Assembly (NCBI RefSeq): GCF_021389975.1
Contig: NZ_CP089981.1
Coordinates: 5,295,501 to 5,359,500, forward strand
Reading direction: 5' to 3'
Length of the DNA stretch: 64,000 nt
Source: Fulvivirga ulvae
GTDB lineage: Bacteria; Bacteroidota; Bacteroidia; Cytophagales; Cyclobacteriaceae
Part shown: piece after piece, positions 9,815 to 19,200 of the stretch
How positions within the stretch are numbered: position 1 is the first letter of the stretch
How the letters are laid out: the number at the start of each line of letters is the position of its first letter
Notes under the pieces: generated by a model
Told to the model about the DNA's origin: nothing
What the model saw: only the letters and a program-made list of their open reading frames with translations
Databases searched by the model: none
Made by a program: the position numbers and the translations under genes

Positions 9815-10510
9815 ATGATAGAAGAATATATAAAAGACAGAAGATTAACATTTTTATCACCGCATTATGATGATGTAGCATTTTCTTTGGCAGGAGCTAT
9901 GCCCAAAATATTAGCGGAAGCAGCCACCTGTGAGCTTATCAATGTATTTTCGACTTCCAATTTTGTTTACGAGAACACTCATGATATAAGATATTCGACC
10001 GAACTCAGAAGAAAGGAAGATGAACTGGCACTGCATACATTGGGTAATATTGTTTTAAGCTATGCCGGTTTTGATGAAGCCCTGATCAGAAATAATAACC
10101 GCGATGCTTTATTTATCAGTGGGCCGAGGTACTTACATGAATCGGATTTACTGCTTAAGGACCTAATAGCTGAGTATTTGTCAAAAATTCCTGAGGACCA
10201 GGTGGTTTTTATTCCGGCGGGTTTCGGTGGTCATATTGACCATCTAATACTGCAAGAGGCAAGCCACCAGCTCGACCATACGAAGATTTATTATTCAGAT
10301 TTGCCCTACGCAGGCAATGATACACTATACTTCAATCAGTATGCAAAAAACTTCACCAAGAATAAAGTACGGATAACTATTGGCCTCAGTGATAAGGCAC
10401 TAGAGCTGCATTTGAAGGTATGCAAAATGTACAAAACACAATATCAGGAAGCTTTTACACCTTCAATAACCAATTTTTTACAGACCAACGAATTTTCTTT
10501 ATGGGTATAA
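9815..10510 (+). CDS. PIG-L/LmbE family N-acetylglucosamine deacetylase
   Basis: This 231-aa enzyme is of the zinc-dependent PIG-L deacetylase family. The metal motif is SPHYDDVAFS with His17, Asp19 and Asp20, and the second histidine pair is in GGHIDHLIL. Family members remove the acetyl group from GlcNAc-containing substrates, as in MshB (mycothiol), BshB (bacillithiol) and the butirosin enzyme BtrD. Here it most likely exposes a free amine on a sugar built by the same operon. It lies 21 bp after the sulfotransferase gene and overlaps the next gene by 10 bp, which suggests translational coupling. Confidence 0.85.
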   Translation: MIEEYIKDRRLTFLSPHYDDVAFSLAGAMPKILAEAATCELINVFSTSNFVYENTHDIRYSTELRRKEDELALHTLGNIVLSYAGFDEALIRNNNRDALFISGPRYLHESDLLLKDLIAEYLSKIPEDQVVFIPAGFGGHIDHLILQEASHQLDHTKIYYSDLPYAGNDTLYFNQYAKNFTKNKVRITIGLSDKALELHLKVCKMYKTQYQEAFTPSITNFLQTNEFSLWV

Positions 10511-11802
10511 AAAACTATATTTTCGCCTCTAACAGAGGACCGGATTTTGTATCCAATGGGCTATCGCACTTTGCAGCGGGAGGAACCCAGGATGTTTATA
10601 GGCTAATATGTAAAGAACTTGCCAAGAAATGGGTATGTATAGCTCCCGATAAATACGAGTCAGATGAGGTAATTTCTGACTGCAGTGAGCTGGATGTATT
10701 GTTTGTAGACAATGACACCTATTTTGGGTATTATTATCGCTTTGTATCGGAATATCTTTATCCCAATATACTGGGATCCAAAGGGTTATATAGTGCAGCA
10801 AGTGCAATAAAAGAATTTGACGATGTAAGTAAGGCTGTTGCAAAGAAAATTGACAACCACAATGGTGTTATACTTTGTGATTATCATTTATATAAAGTAC
10901 CCAAATACATGCGTAACAGTAACAAATCTCACTTTTTCTGGTTTTTACCTTTTCTTAATCCACCTAAAGATCATCCGGTATATAATGATATTGTTAAGGG
11001 CCTGGTAAAAGTAGATACGCTTTGGTTTCTGCATGAGGATTATAAAAATAACTTTGTAGATTTCGCAGGAACCATTTTTGGTTATAACAACTTGCCTGCG
11101 GTAGAAACCCTAACCTTGGGACCCAGTGCTTTCTTTTCGGAAAATCGCAATATTTCAATTGAAGATTTTAAAAAGCTTATTCTAAAGGAGTTTAAAATTC
11201 AGCATGACGCAGATTGCTCTTATTTAATCACTGTGGCCAGGCTAGACTTTGTAAAAAAAATACCTCTGCTCCTTAAAGCTATGAGTATAATAGAAAAGGA
11301 GCATATGCTCAATATTAAGCTGATGATCCTGGCTCCCCATCATAGAAAAAACTCAAGGTTTTATCAGCAGGAAGAAGCAAAGATACAGAAGCATCTGGAT
11401 GAACTGGAACGAAGTGACCAGGTATTTCTTTCTCATAAGTTGTTAAGCAGAGAGGAACTTGTTGTCTTGTATAAATTTGCAGACCTGTTTATTCTACCCT
11501 CAACAAACGATGCCATGCCGTTAACTCCATTGGAGTATGTTTTGGCCAATAAGGGTAATGGTGCTGTTGTTGTAAGCGACTCAGCTGGAACATCAAAGAT
11601 TCTACCAGATTCTACGTATATTTTCAAGCACGATAACCCACTATCACTGGCTCGGAAAATAATGGATGCGCTACTGGCCACAGAGCAGGGAAAAAGTGAC
11701 TGGATGGCTAAAAATAAGCATATGGTTTCCGGCATAACTTCAAACAGTTGGATCAATCAAATTATAACGGCATTGGAACCCTGCCACGAAAGGATTAGTT
11801 AA
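10501..11802 (+). CDS. GT20 family glycosyltransferase (trehalose-6-phosphate-synthase-like)
   Basis: This protein is 433 aa from ATG 10501; the longer frame from 10420 would overlap the deacetylase by 90 bp and lacks family-like sequence. It aligns by eye to OtsA/GT20: SNRGP near the N-terminus, DYHLYKVPKYMR (Asp127, like OtsA Asp130), ARLDFVKKI (Arg247 and Lys252, like Arg262 and Lys267), and NDAMPLTPLEY (Asp337 and Glu345, like Asp361 and Glu369). The OtsA FFLHIPFP segment reads FFWFLPFLN, so the donor-site His is replaced by Phe148. GT20 includes trehalose-6-P, glucosylglycerol-P and validoxylamine-7'-P synthases. The changed donor site and the cluster context argue against ordinary trehalose synthesis. 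Confidence 0.8.
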   Translation: MGIKNYIFASNRGPDFVSNGLSHFAAGGTQDVYRLICKELAKKWVCIAPDKYESDEVISDCSELDVLFVDNDTYFGYYYRFVSEYLYPNILGSKGLYSAASAIKEFDDVSKAVAKKIDNHNGVILCDYHLYKVPKYMRNSNKSHFFWFLPFLNPPKDHPVYNDIVKGLVKVDTLWFLHEDYKNNFVDFAGTIFGYNNLPAVETLTLGPSAFFSENRNISIEDFKKLILKEFKIQHDADCSYLITVARLDFVKKIPLLLKAMSIIEKEHMLNIKLMILAPHHRKNSRFYQQEEAKIQKHLDELERSDQVFLSHKLLSREELVVLYKFADLFILPSTNDAMPLTPLEYVLANKGNGAVVVSDSAGTSKILPDSTYIFKHDNPLSLARKIMDALLATEQGKSDWMAKNKHMVSGITSNSWINQIITALEPCHERIS

Positions 11803-11872
11803 AACAACTTGAGTGGCAGTTAGTCAGGATGATAGAATAAAGGAACTATGGTGAATACGACGTAAACCTATT

Positions 11873-12631
11873 TTATTTTAGCTCAATACTGGCTATACTT
11901 GGTATCCTGAAATTTCTGAATTCATACTTGCTATCAAGTTCGTTTAATATATCACGCATTTTACAAACTCCCTTAAAAGTATCGTGTGGATCCTTACTAA
12001 AAGCTAAAATCATAGCCTCCTCCCATCCGTCTGGCTGAAAGTCAAATGCCTTAATCTGTTTTATTAAGTTATTAGGTGATCTGCTGATAAAGTAGGATTT
12101 GTTGAGCAGGGCAATGGTATGTGCAAACTGATTGGTCAACTCTATTGATGACCACGACAGTTGAATAAAGTCATCAGAATGATACGCCCTATAGGCTTTG
12201 GAGAAATGTGCAATAAATGTATTCAGTTCAACAGCATTTTCAAATTGTTTCGGATCACGTTTCAGGTTATTGTAGATATTGATTAAACCCGAATAGGTAT
12301 TTTCGGCATCAAAGTATACCTTCATATTAAGGATAGAGCCTGCTTTTAATGGCCATTGCATATTCAGGTACTCCATCTCCTTCCTTAACGTATCAATCGG
12401 TATTACACGTAAATCAATGTAGGTGGTACCATACAGATATTCGAACCAATTGGAAACTCCGTGTTTTATGGCTACCACAAAATCGAGATCCGAAAATGGA
12501 GTAAATTGGTTAGCAGCAAAAGAACCTTTTATCCCAAATAACAGTAGTCTGGAACCATATTTCTTTTTGAGCTTATCTAATATGTGTAATGCGATTTCAT
12601 CAGGCTCTTCTTGTAGTGGGATTAGTTCCAT
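11873..12631 (-). CDS. Nucleotidyltransferase domain protein (aminoglycoside-adenylyltransferase-like)
   Basis: This 252-aa protein has the minimal nucleotidyltransferase motif GSFAANQFTPFSDLDFVV (GS then DxD) and a probable third acidic residue in YIDLRVIP. The C-terminal half (about 130-252) is helical. The arrangement resembles ANT-type aminoglycoside nucleotidyltransferases and other NTP-transferase/HI0074-like proteins. It is convergent with the amino-sugar cluster, ending 70 bp from its last gene. It could modify or detoxify the cluster product (self-resistance), but it may equally be an unrelated housekeeping nucleotidyltransferase. Its upstream region is AT-rich and contains the imperfect palindrome AACAT-N8-ATGTT. 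Confidence 0.72.
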   Translation of the reverse strand: MELIPLQEEPDEIALHILDKLKKKYGSRLLLFGIKGSFAANQFTPFSDLDFVVAIKHGVSNWFEYLYGTTYIDLRVIPIDTLRKEMEYLNMQWPLKAGSILNMKVYFDAENTYSGLINIYNNLKRDPKQFENAVELNTFIAHFSKAYRAYHSDDFIQLSWSSIELTNQFAHTIALLNKSYFISRSPNNLIKQIKAFDFQPDGWEEAMILAFSKDPHDTFKGVCKMRDILNELDSKYEFRNFRIPSIASIELK

Positions 12632-12898
12632 TTAATAGTCCAATATTATTCTTTAAAACATGATATATTATGTTAAAAATAAAAATAAATAACTAAAATA
12701 ATATGTTTTCATGGACAATTAATGATATGGTGATTATCTAAAGCTCCAACTATTGTACGTTATGAGCTGATCCTTAGACCTTTAAAAGGGCCTGGAAAAT
12801 TAATGTTTGCATTTAGTCATGATTGTTTCAGAGTTGGAACAAATTCTTATTCCAAATTTACCAATTCCCGACAACCCCTCACCAGATACTAAAAACTC

Positions 12899-13063
12899 TT
12901 ATTTATCATGCTTGGCAATAACCCATATAGCATGTATAATTCCCGGAAGAAAGCCCAGAAGAGTCAGCAGGATATTTAACCAAAATGCACCGCGGATACC
13001 AACGGTAAAAAATACGCCTAATGGAGGAAGTATGATGGCAAGTATTATTCTTATGATGCTCAT
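12899..13063 (-). CDS. YqaE/Pmp3 family small membrane protein
   Basis: This short gene encodes 54 aa and was found by reading the minus strand. The sequence has two hydrophobic segments with the family features LPPLGVFFTVG, FWLNILLTLLGFLPG and a terminal HAIWVI. YqaE/Pmp3 proteins are stress-induced inner-membrane proteins thought to affect membrane potential. It starts at ATG 13063 and ends at TAA 12899-12901. It stands alone between the nucleotidyltransferase and the LytTR regulator. The plus-strand frame covering the same bases is a shadow. Confidence 0.88.
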   Translation of the reverse strand: MSIIRIILAIILPPLGVFFTVGIRGAFWLNILLTLLGFLPGIIHAIWVIAKHDK

Positions 13064-13140
13064 GTTGTATGTTTAAAAAAGTAAGCGAAAACTAAGGAAT
13101 AATTGGTAATTGACAAAGTTTCGGGTTTTCGGTATTCTGT

Positions 13141-13195
13141 GAGTAAGTAACCGCTAATGAGTAATCAGTGAACAGTAATCGGCAAATGGGAAATG
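13141..13195. repeat. Degenerate short-unit repeat (AGTAATCAGT type)
   Basis: This stretch is built of near-repeats of GTAATCRGTRAAC-like units, for example AGTAATCAGT at 13160-13169. The same 10-mer recurs at 56956-56965. Similar text is found at 27241-27355 and 56920-57004, so this is one copy of a dispersed intergenic repeat family. It is non-coding. Confidence 0.5.
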
Positions 13196-13291
13196 GTTTC
13201 AATGCTCTTTAAGACCTCACTTCAAGGGTCTGCTTCTTTTGTCCTTTAACAGGACAATCTTATCCAGATGGCTATTCCCAAATATTTTATA

Positions 13292-13313
13292 CCTACAGGA
13301 TTATCGCTGTAGG
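13292..13313 (-). terminator. Hairpin after the LytTR/kinase operon
   Basis: CCTACAG (13292-13298) pairs perfectly with CTGTAGG (13307-13313), 16 bp beyond the stop of the minus-strand response regulator. There is only a weak AT-rich tail on that strand, so this is a possible rather than proven terminator. Confidence 0.4.
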
Positions 13314-13328
13314 AGGAATTCACCTTTT

Positions 13329-14027
13329 TCATCGATACCCAATTATCTTGCTCACAACGCTTCTGTACGTTTGGCCAATAGGCACTTCATGCCGGCCGAT
13401 TTTAATTCTGTTGCCTTCTATAGTGCGTATTTTATCCAGCGCTACAATGAATGATTTGTGAACACGCAGAAACTGGTTTTCGGCAAGCAAAGACTCAAAG
13501 TGAGAGATTTTTTCATGGCTGATGATCATATCATCTTTCAGGTGCAGTTTGGTGTAATTGCCATAAGCTTCAACATACAGCAGGTCAGGGGTAAAAATCT
13601 GATGATATTTTTTATCACCTTTTACAAAGAATCCTGCACCTGGCAGGGCAGGCTCCTGGCTGGAAGGTATGGCTGGTTTTGTAACAATGGCCTTGTTAAC
13701 TGCCTGTACGAGCCGGTCGAAGCTGAATGGCTTTAACAAATAATCTGCTACATTGAGCTCATACCCCTCCAAAGCAAACTCCTTGTAAGCAGTGGTAACT
13801 ATAACCTGAGGCGGGTTGGTGAGAGTTCTCAGGAAGTCAAAGCCTTTGAGTTTAGGCATGTTAAGGTCCAGAAACATAATGTCTACGGTGGCACCGTTAA
13901 GGTACTGCATGGCCTCCATGGCATTGTAGCAATGTTTTTTTAGTTTCAGGTGTGGCAGCATACTGCAAAACTCCTCTATAAGCTCATGCGCCAGCGGCTC
14001 GTCATCTACAATGATGTAAGTGATCAT
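13329..14027 (-). CDS. LytTR family response regulator (module copy A)
   Basis: This 232-aa regulator has an N-terminal receiver domain (acidic Asp8-Asp9, phospho-acceptor Asp54 in FLDLNMP, the Thr in VTTAY and the Lys in LLKPFS) and a C-terminal LytTR DNA-binding domain (about 130-232, with ILYVEAYGNYTKLHL-type strands and FLRVHKSFIVAL). Its start overlaps the kinase stop in a TAATG arrangement, so the pair is translationally coupled. It is closely similar to the regulator at 54351-55058, which occupies the same place in a second copy of this module. The likely target is the divergent ABC-M1 operon at 15370 (inference). Confidence 0.92.
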   Translation of the reverse strand: MITYIIVDDEPLAHELIEEFCSMLPHLKLKKHCYNAMEAMQYLNGATVDIMFLDLNMPKLKGFDFLRTLTNPPQVIVTTAYKEFALEGYELNVADYLLKPFSFDRLVQAVNKAIVTKPAIPSSQEPALPGAGFFVKGDKKYHQIFTPDLLYVEAYGNYTKLHLKDDMIISHEKISHFESLLAENQFLRVHKSFIVALDKIRTIEGNRIKIGRHEVPIGQTYRSVVSKIIGYR

Positions 14028-15154
14028 TATTGGGTGTTAATACTTAAGTTGGCAGTAAATATACCTCCCTCATCCGTAATAGCCAGTTGATGCCTTTCAG
14101 GATATATCAGGTCTAATCTACGCTTTAAATTATCTAAACCGATACCTGCAGGCGCACTTTTTTGAGCCGGGTCAAAGTTGTTTTTAATACTGAAGCATAT
14201 GTTTTTGCCATTTCCGGTGAGGTGCATGTCAATATACGCACCGTCTGATAGTGACTCTACCCCATGCTTAAAAGCATTCTCCAGCAGAATGATAAAGAGC
14301 AACGGAGCTACCTGGTCATGGTCATCCACTTCGTGAGAGAAGCTGATATCGACCCTTTTGTGATAGCGGATTTTATGCAGATCGATGTAGTTATTCAGAT
14401 ATTCAATCTCTTCTTTAACCGATACAAGGCTCTTTTTACCCTCATAGATAGTGTACCGCATCATGTCTGACAGCTTCAATATTACTTTGGGGGCATCATC
14501 CGAATGTTTTACAGTTAATGAATAGAGATTGTTGAGGGTATTAAAAAAGAAATGTGGATTGATCTGTGTTTTTAGCAAAGCCAGCTCAGCGGCAGTTTTA
14601 TCTGCTTTGAGAGATTTCAACCATTTCCATTGCTCATAGCCCCAAAGCAAAAGAAACAGGGGTATGGGCAGTATCATCAGGGTAAAGGCAAAGCCCTTTT
14701 CAAACTCAATATAATGTTCAAAACTTTCGGAAAACAGCCTTACATACGACCAATAGCTAAATAAAAGGATATATAAAGCCAGAATATACAGCCGGTACTT
14801 GAGAAAAAACGATGGGGTAAGCATATAGAGCAGTCCCATCCAGAAAGTAATGATCAGAAATATGGTGATGGGATTGTCCGGAATATTCAGGTACGAATCA
14901 AGCCAGATAGCCACAATCAGGATTGAAATAAGCCCAAGCACACGGTAAACTGTTTTTCGCCTCTGTTTCAGATAACCCATAAAATGGAAAGGCAGGGAGA
15001 TGACGACCCACCAGAATACAAACAGCAGTGTATTTACGGCCACCTCACTTTTATCAATGAGGATAAAGCCCACCGAGGCAAGTATCTGAATAAGTATGCA
15101 GGTAACTATCAACCCTATAAAAAAGCCCTTATACTTCTTAAGCCATTCAATCAT
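14027..15154 (-). CDS. LytS-type sensor histidine kinase (module copy A)
   Basis: This 375-aa kinase has about six hydrophobic segments in residues 1-180 and then the His_kinase domain with the phospho-acceptor in QINPHFFFNTLNNLYSL. The ATP-binding N-box is LLENAFKHG, and a C-terminal G-box is GIGLDNLKRRL. There is no separate extracellular sensor domain, so it probably senses through its membrane part. It is upstream of and coupled to its LytTR partner. The kinase in copy B (55055-55846) has the same cytoplasmic part but a far shorter membrane region. Confidence 0.9.
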   Translation of the reverse strand: MIEWLKKYKGFFIGLIVTCILIQILASVGFILIDKSEVAVNTLLFVFWWVVISLPFHFMGYLKQRRKTVYRVLGLISILIVAIWLDSYLNIPDNPITIFLIITFWMGLLYMLTPSFFLKYRLYILALYILLFSYWSYVRLFSESFEHYIEFEKGFAFTLMILPIPLFLLLWGYEQWKWLKSLKADKTAAELALLKTQINPHFFFNTLNNLYSLTVKHSDDAPKVILKLSDMMRYTIYEGKKSLVSVKEEIEYLNNYIDLHKIRYHKRVDISFSHEVDDHDQVAPLLFIILLENAFKHGVESLSDGAYIDMHLTGNGKNICFSIKNNFDPAQKSAPAGIGLDNLKRRLDLIYPERHQLAITDEGGIFTANLSINTQ

Positions 15155-15198
15155 GCTTCAAAATTAGTATGTATGAAGTAACTACCTAATTTTCTTGA

Positions 15199-15236
15199 CG
15201 AACATGGTGATTATTGACACGAATGGAGTGATTCTT
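15199..15236. promoter_or_regulatory. Candidate LytTR operator, direct repeat with 21-bp period (copy A)
   Basis: CGAACATGGTGATTATT (15199-15215) is followed exactly 21 bp later by CGAATGGAGTGATTCTT (15220-15236), matching at 12 of 17 positions. Direct repeats two helical turns apart are the known LytTR binding geometry. The site is in the divergent gap between the kinase gene and the ABC operon. The corresponding gap in copy B also has a 21-bp-period repeat, with a different sequence. Confidence 0.5.
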
Positions 15237-15369
15237 AAGACCAACCGGTATTGATTCCCGAAACAGGTCTGTCTGTAGCTGAAAGCTATGGGTTAATCAC
15301 TCTTTTTAGCTGCCATTACTTCAGACATATACATTTGATCAAAACTGATAAATCACCAAATGTATTGCT

Positions 15370-16260
15370 ATGAATATTCTGAAAATCAATAACCTGACCA
15401 AGACATATGCCAATGGTGTTAAGGCGCTGGACGGCGTCACGCTTACCATTACCAACGGTATGTTTGGTTTGCTCGGCGCCAATGGAGCGGGAAAATCATC
15501 TTTAATGCGGACAATAGCCACACTACAACAACAAGATAACGGCACTGTCAGCTTTAACGGACATGACATACTGCAGCACCCTCAGGAGATAAGGAAGCAC
15601 CTGGGTTACTTACCTCAGGAGTTCGGCGTTTACCCCAAGGTTTCGGCAGAAAAACTTTTAGACCATATAGCGGTACTCAAGGGTATTTCTCATAAGAAGG
15701 AGCGCAAAACCCAGGTGGAGAGCCTCCTGCATCAAACCAACCTGTATACACACCGCAAGAAGCATGTACACACCTTTTCCGGCGGCATGCGGCAGCGGTT
15801 TGGTATTGCTCAGGCACTTTTGGGAAATCCGAAAATAATCATTGTAGATGAACCCACAGCCGGTCTTGATCCGGAAGAGCGGAACCGCTTCCTTAACCTG
15901 CTGAGTGAAATAGGGGAGAGCGTAATCGTCATCCTATCCACCCATATCGTGGAAGATGTACACGGCTTATGCTCCGAAATGGCCATACTGGACAATGGAC
16001 GCATCATTAAAGCCGGGAAACCCGCCGCCCTGGTGGCGGAGCTTCATGGGCAGGTCTGGACCAGCATAGTGGCTAAGGATCAGCTGGAAGGCTTCAAAAA
16101 GCGATTCAATGTAATATCCACCAAACTGGTGTCGGGCAAGACGCAGGTAAGGGTAAGGTCATCTTCTGTGCCGGAAGCTGTCTTTGAACCTGCCACCCCT
16201 GGCCTGGAAGATGTATATTTTGCTTCAGCTTTTGATCACAAAAAAACTGTAAATCAATAA
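15370..16260 (+). CDS. ABC transporter ATP-binding protein (module copy A)
   Basis: This 296-aa ATPase has Walker A GANGAGKSS (residues 36-44), a Q-loop in YLPQEFGVYPK, the signature FSGGMRQRFGIAQALLG (SGGMR type), Walker B IIIVDEPTAGLD and the H-loop His in ILSTHIVED. It is an ABC-2-type partner and must power the permease-peptidase encoded 3 bp downstream. It is divergent from the kinase gene. The first 50 residues are almost identical in layout to those of the copy B ATPase (56048-56923). Confidence 0.93.
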   Translation: MNILKINNLTKTYANGVKALDGVTLTITNGMFGLLGANGAGKSSLMRTIATLQQQDNGTVSFNGHDILQHPQEIRKHLGYLPQEFGVYPKVSAEKLLDHIAVLKGISHKKERKTQVESLLHQTNLYTHRKKHVHTFSGGMRQRFGIAQALLGNPKIIIVDEPTAGLDPEERNRFLNLLSEIGESVIVILSTHIVEDVHGLCSEMAILDNGRIIKAGKPAALVAELHGQVWTSIVAKDQLEGFKKRFNVISTKLVSGKTQVRVRSSSVPEAVFEPATPGLEDVYFASAFDHKKTVNQ

Positions 16261-16263
16261 GAT

Positions 16264-19200
16264 ATGATAATAGATTTGTTAAGATTCGAGGTCTTGTACC
16301 AACGCAGGCAGCGTGCCTTGTTCCTGCTATCTCTCGTATTTTTGGCTTACGGCCTGCTTATAGGCAGCATGGGGCATGCTCCGGCCAATGTCAACTTTAA
16401 CTCGGGTTATCAGCTTCATTTTTACACCGGCCTTATGACGCTTGGCAGTGTATTTATAGCCATGTTTTTTGCTATCAGCGGGGTGATCCGGGACAGCAAA
16501 CATACTATGGAAGGTATTTTATACAGCACGCCTATATCCAAATGGCAATACTTTGTGAGCCGACTTACAGGTGTATATGTATTTAGCTTACTTACCTTCA
16601 CCGCCTTTCTGATCGGTCATATAGCAGGCACTTTTTCTCCGTCGCTGGACACTTCAAGGGTAGCCACATTCAATGTTTTAAACTACCTGCAGACCTGGTT
16701 AATATTTGCCGCGCCTAATATTTTCATTTGTGTTGCGCTGGTTTACTGTGTTGCTCTGCTTACCAAAAACAGCATTGCTACCTATGTTAGCGGAGTTTTC
16801 ATATATATGTTGTATATGATCAGCTCTATAACCTTGAATTCACCACTTATAGCCTCATCGGTACCCGCAAGCCCGGAAGGACTCATGGCTGCATCCCTGG
16901 CAGACCCTTTTGGACTGGCACCTTTCTTTGAACAAACCCAATACTGGACTGCACATCAAAAGAATAATCAGGTGCTTTCATTTACAGGTTTTCTGCTCTG
17001 GAACCGGCTGATATGGGTTGCTCTGGCCTCAATATGCCTGGTGACGGCTTACCACAAATTTTCATTTCGCAAGCCTAACGCCAAAGTACAGCGCAGACAG
17101 CAGCCCAAAATGGAAAGTGTAACAGCAAAACCTTACAAACCCGTAAAAGTAAGCAGCGATATTTCAGCCCAATGGGGCTCATTTATGCACCTGACAGGCA
17201 GCCATCTGCAAGCTGTTTTCAAGAGTCTGCCTTTCATTGGAGTTATGATTATATGGGGCATAATAGCTTTTTCTGAGATTTATTTCAGAGTTGCAGGAGG
17301 TGGAGATTACCATGATAGCATATACCCTTTTACCAATAAGCTGATCGGGTTACTGGCTCAGCCACTGCAACTGCTCTCGCTGATACTCATTGTATTTTAT
17401 TGCGGAGAGATCGTCTGGAGAAACAGGGATTTTAAATTAGCCGGCATAATTGATGCTACGCCGGTATCCAATACTATATTTTTTCTATCAAACCTGGTAA
17501 CTGTACTTATGTTACCATGTATTTTGATAATATCCGGTATACTGATATCTGTACTGTTTCAGTGGTACTCCGGCTACTATCACGTTGAGTGGGACCTGTA
17601 CCTTGCTATGTTTTACTACCAGGGCTCTGGCTTACTTTTTTACTGTTTGTTTGCACTATTTATACAAAGTGTGATACCCAATAAATATGTAGGTATGGGC
17701 CTTTCCGGTTTGCTGATTCTTATGCTGGGAACATTTTCTCATCATATTGGTATTGAACATCCAATGCTCAGGCTTGGCATCAATCCAGCCCCAGGATATA
17801 CGGAAATGAATGGTTTCTCCATACAAACCACGGCATTTCACCATTATAGCATTTACTGGTGGTCATTGGGAGCGATATTGGTTTTATTGGCCTTCCACTT
17901 AATGCAACGTGGGGTAGTAGTAAATATGAAGTTCAGGCTCAGCCGGTTATCTCAGGGGTGGACCGCCAGTCAGCGCATTGTACTTGCCACACTGGTTATG
18001 GCCTTTATCTCATCTGCATCGGTGATTTACTACAACACTCATATTAAAAACGAGTATGTCAGCTCAACCGGGTATATGGACTTGAAGGAGCAATATGAAA
18101 AACAATACAAGCAATACGACAGCCTTGACCGGTTAACCCATGCCGACATTTATACCGAAGTTGACCTTTACCCAAAAGAGAACCGGTATACCATTCATGG
18201 TCGTCACACATTGGTAAACAACAATGATCAGCCTCTGGAGAAAGTGTTCGTTCATGAAAGAATAGCGCTGTCGTCCATAGCTATTGGGAATGGCAGGCTG
18301 GCACTTCGCGATACTGCGTACGGGGCTTATCTTTTTGAATTTGATCCTGCCATCGGGCCGGGCGAAAAGGTGACCATGACTTTTGAACTCGCCAGAATGT
18401 CGTCCGCTTATGAGGTAGATCATGCCATTGTCAGTAATGGCACATACATCACTTTTAGAGACTACGAACCCATGCTGGGCTATAGCAGCAGTATGGAGAT
18501 CAGCAATGAATACGAAAGGAAAAAGCGTGGTCTGCCGGAAAGAGAGCATGAGAAAAATATTGAGAGCCATTTGCTCAAAGATGACATCAAGATCAGTAAA
18601 ACATCGTTCGAAACCATAGTTTCTACTGACACTGATCAAACAGTAGTTTCCGTGGGGAACCTGCTCAGGCAGTGGGAGAAGGGGGGCAGAAACTATTTCC
18701 ATTATAAAGCTCCTTTTAACATACTGCCATATATCGCCTATTTCTCTGCAGATTATGAGGTACGAAAAACAAACTATAAGCACATCTCAATAGAGCAGTA
18801 TTACCATCGCGGACATGAGTATAACCTTGATAAAGTGGAAGAAAGTACTATCCGGACCCTGAAATATTGTACGGAGAATTTTGGCAGCTATCCCTTTCAT
18901 CATATCCGTATTGCTGAGGTGCCGGGAAGCCGTTCTTTTGGTGGGATGGCGCAACCTGGCACTATCAGTATGGTAGAAGACAGGCTTTACCTGGTTGATA
19001 TCCGTGACACCAGCGGGTTTGACCTCGTAAGTAAGCGGACCATTCACGAGGTAGCACACCAGTGGTGGGGTATGATACTCACACCCCGAATAGTACAGGG
19101 CGGATCTATATTTGTGGAAGGCTTTGCTAAATATACTGAGGCTGTGGTAATGGAAAAAATGTACGGCAAAGGGGCAGTCTGGCAGATCGCCGAAACGGCA

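Noticed and set aside
10420..10500. Upstream extension of the GT20 gene
   Set aside because: It overlaps the deacetylase gene in another frame and adds no conserved sequence; ATG 10501 puts SNRGP near the N-terminus as in GT20.
12807..13076. 89-codon frame on the plus strand
   Set aside because: It is the complement of the YqaE-like gene, whose protein has clear family motifs.
18133..18783. 216-codon open frame on the minus strand inside the M1 domain
   Set aside because: It is a shadow of the permease-peptidase gene, with no recognisable motifs.
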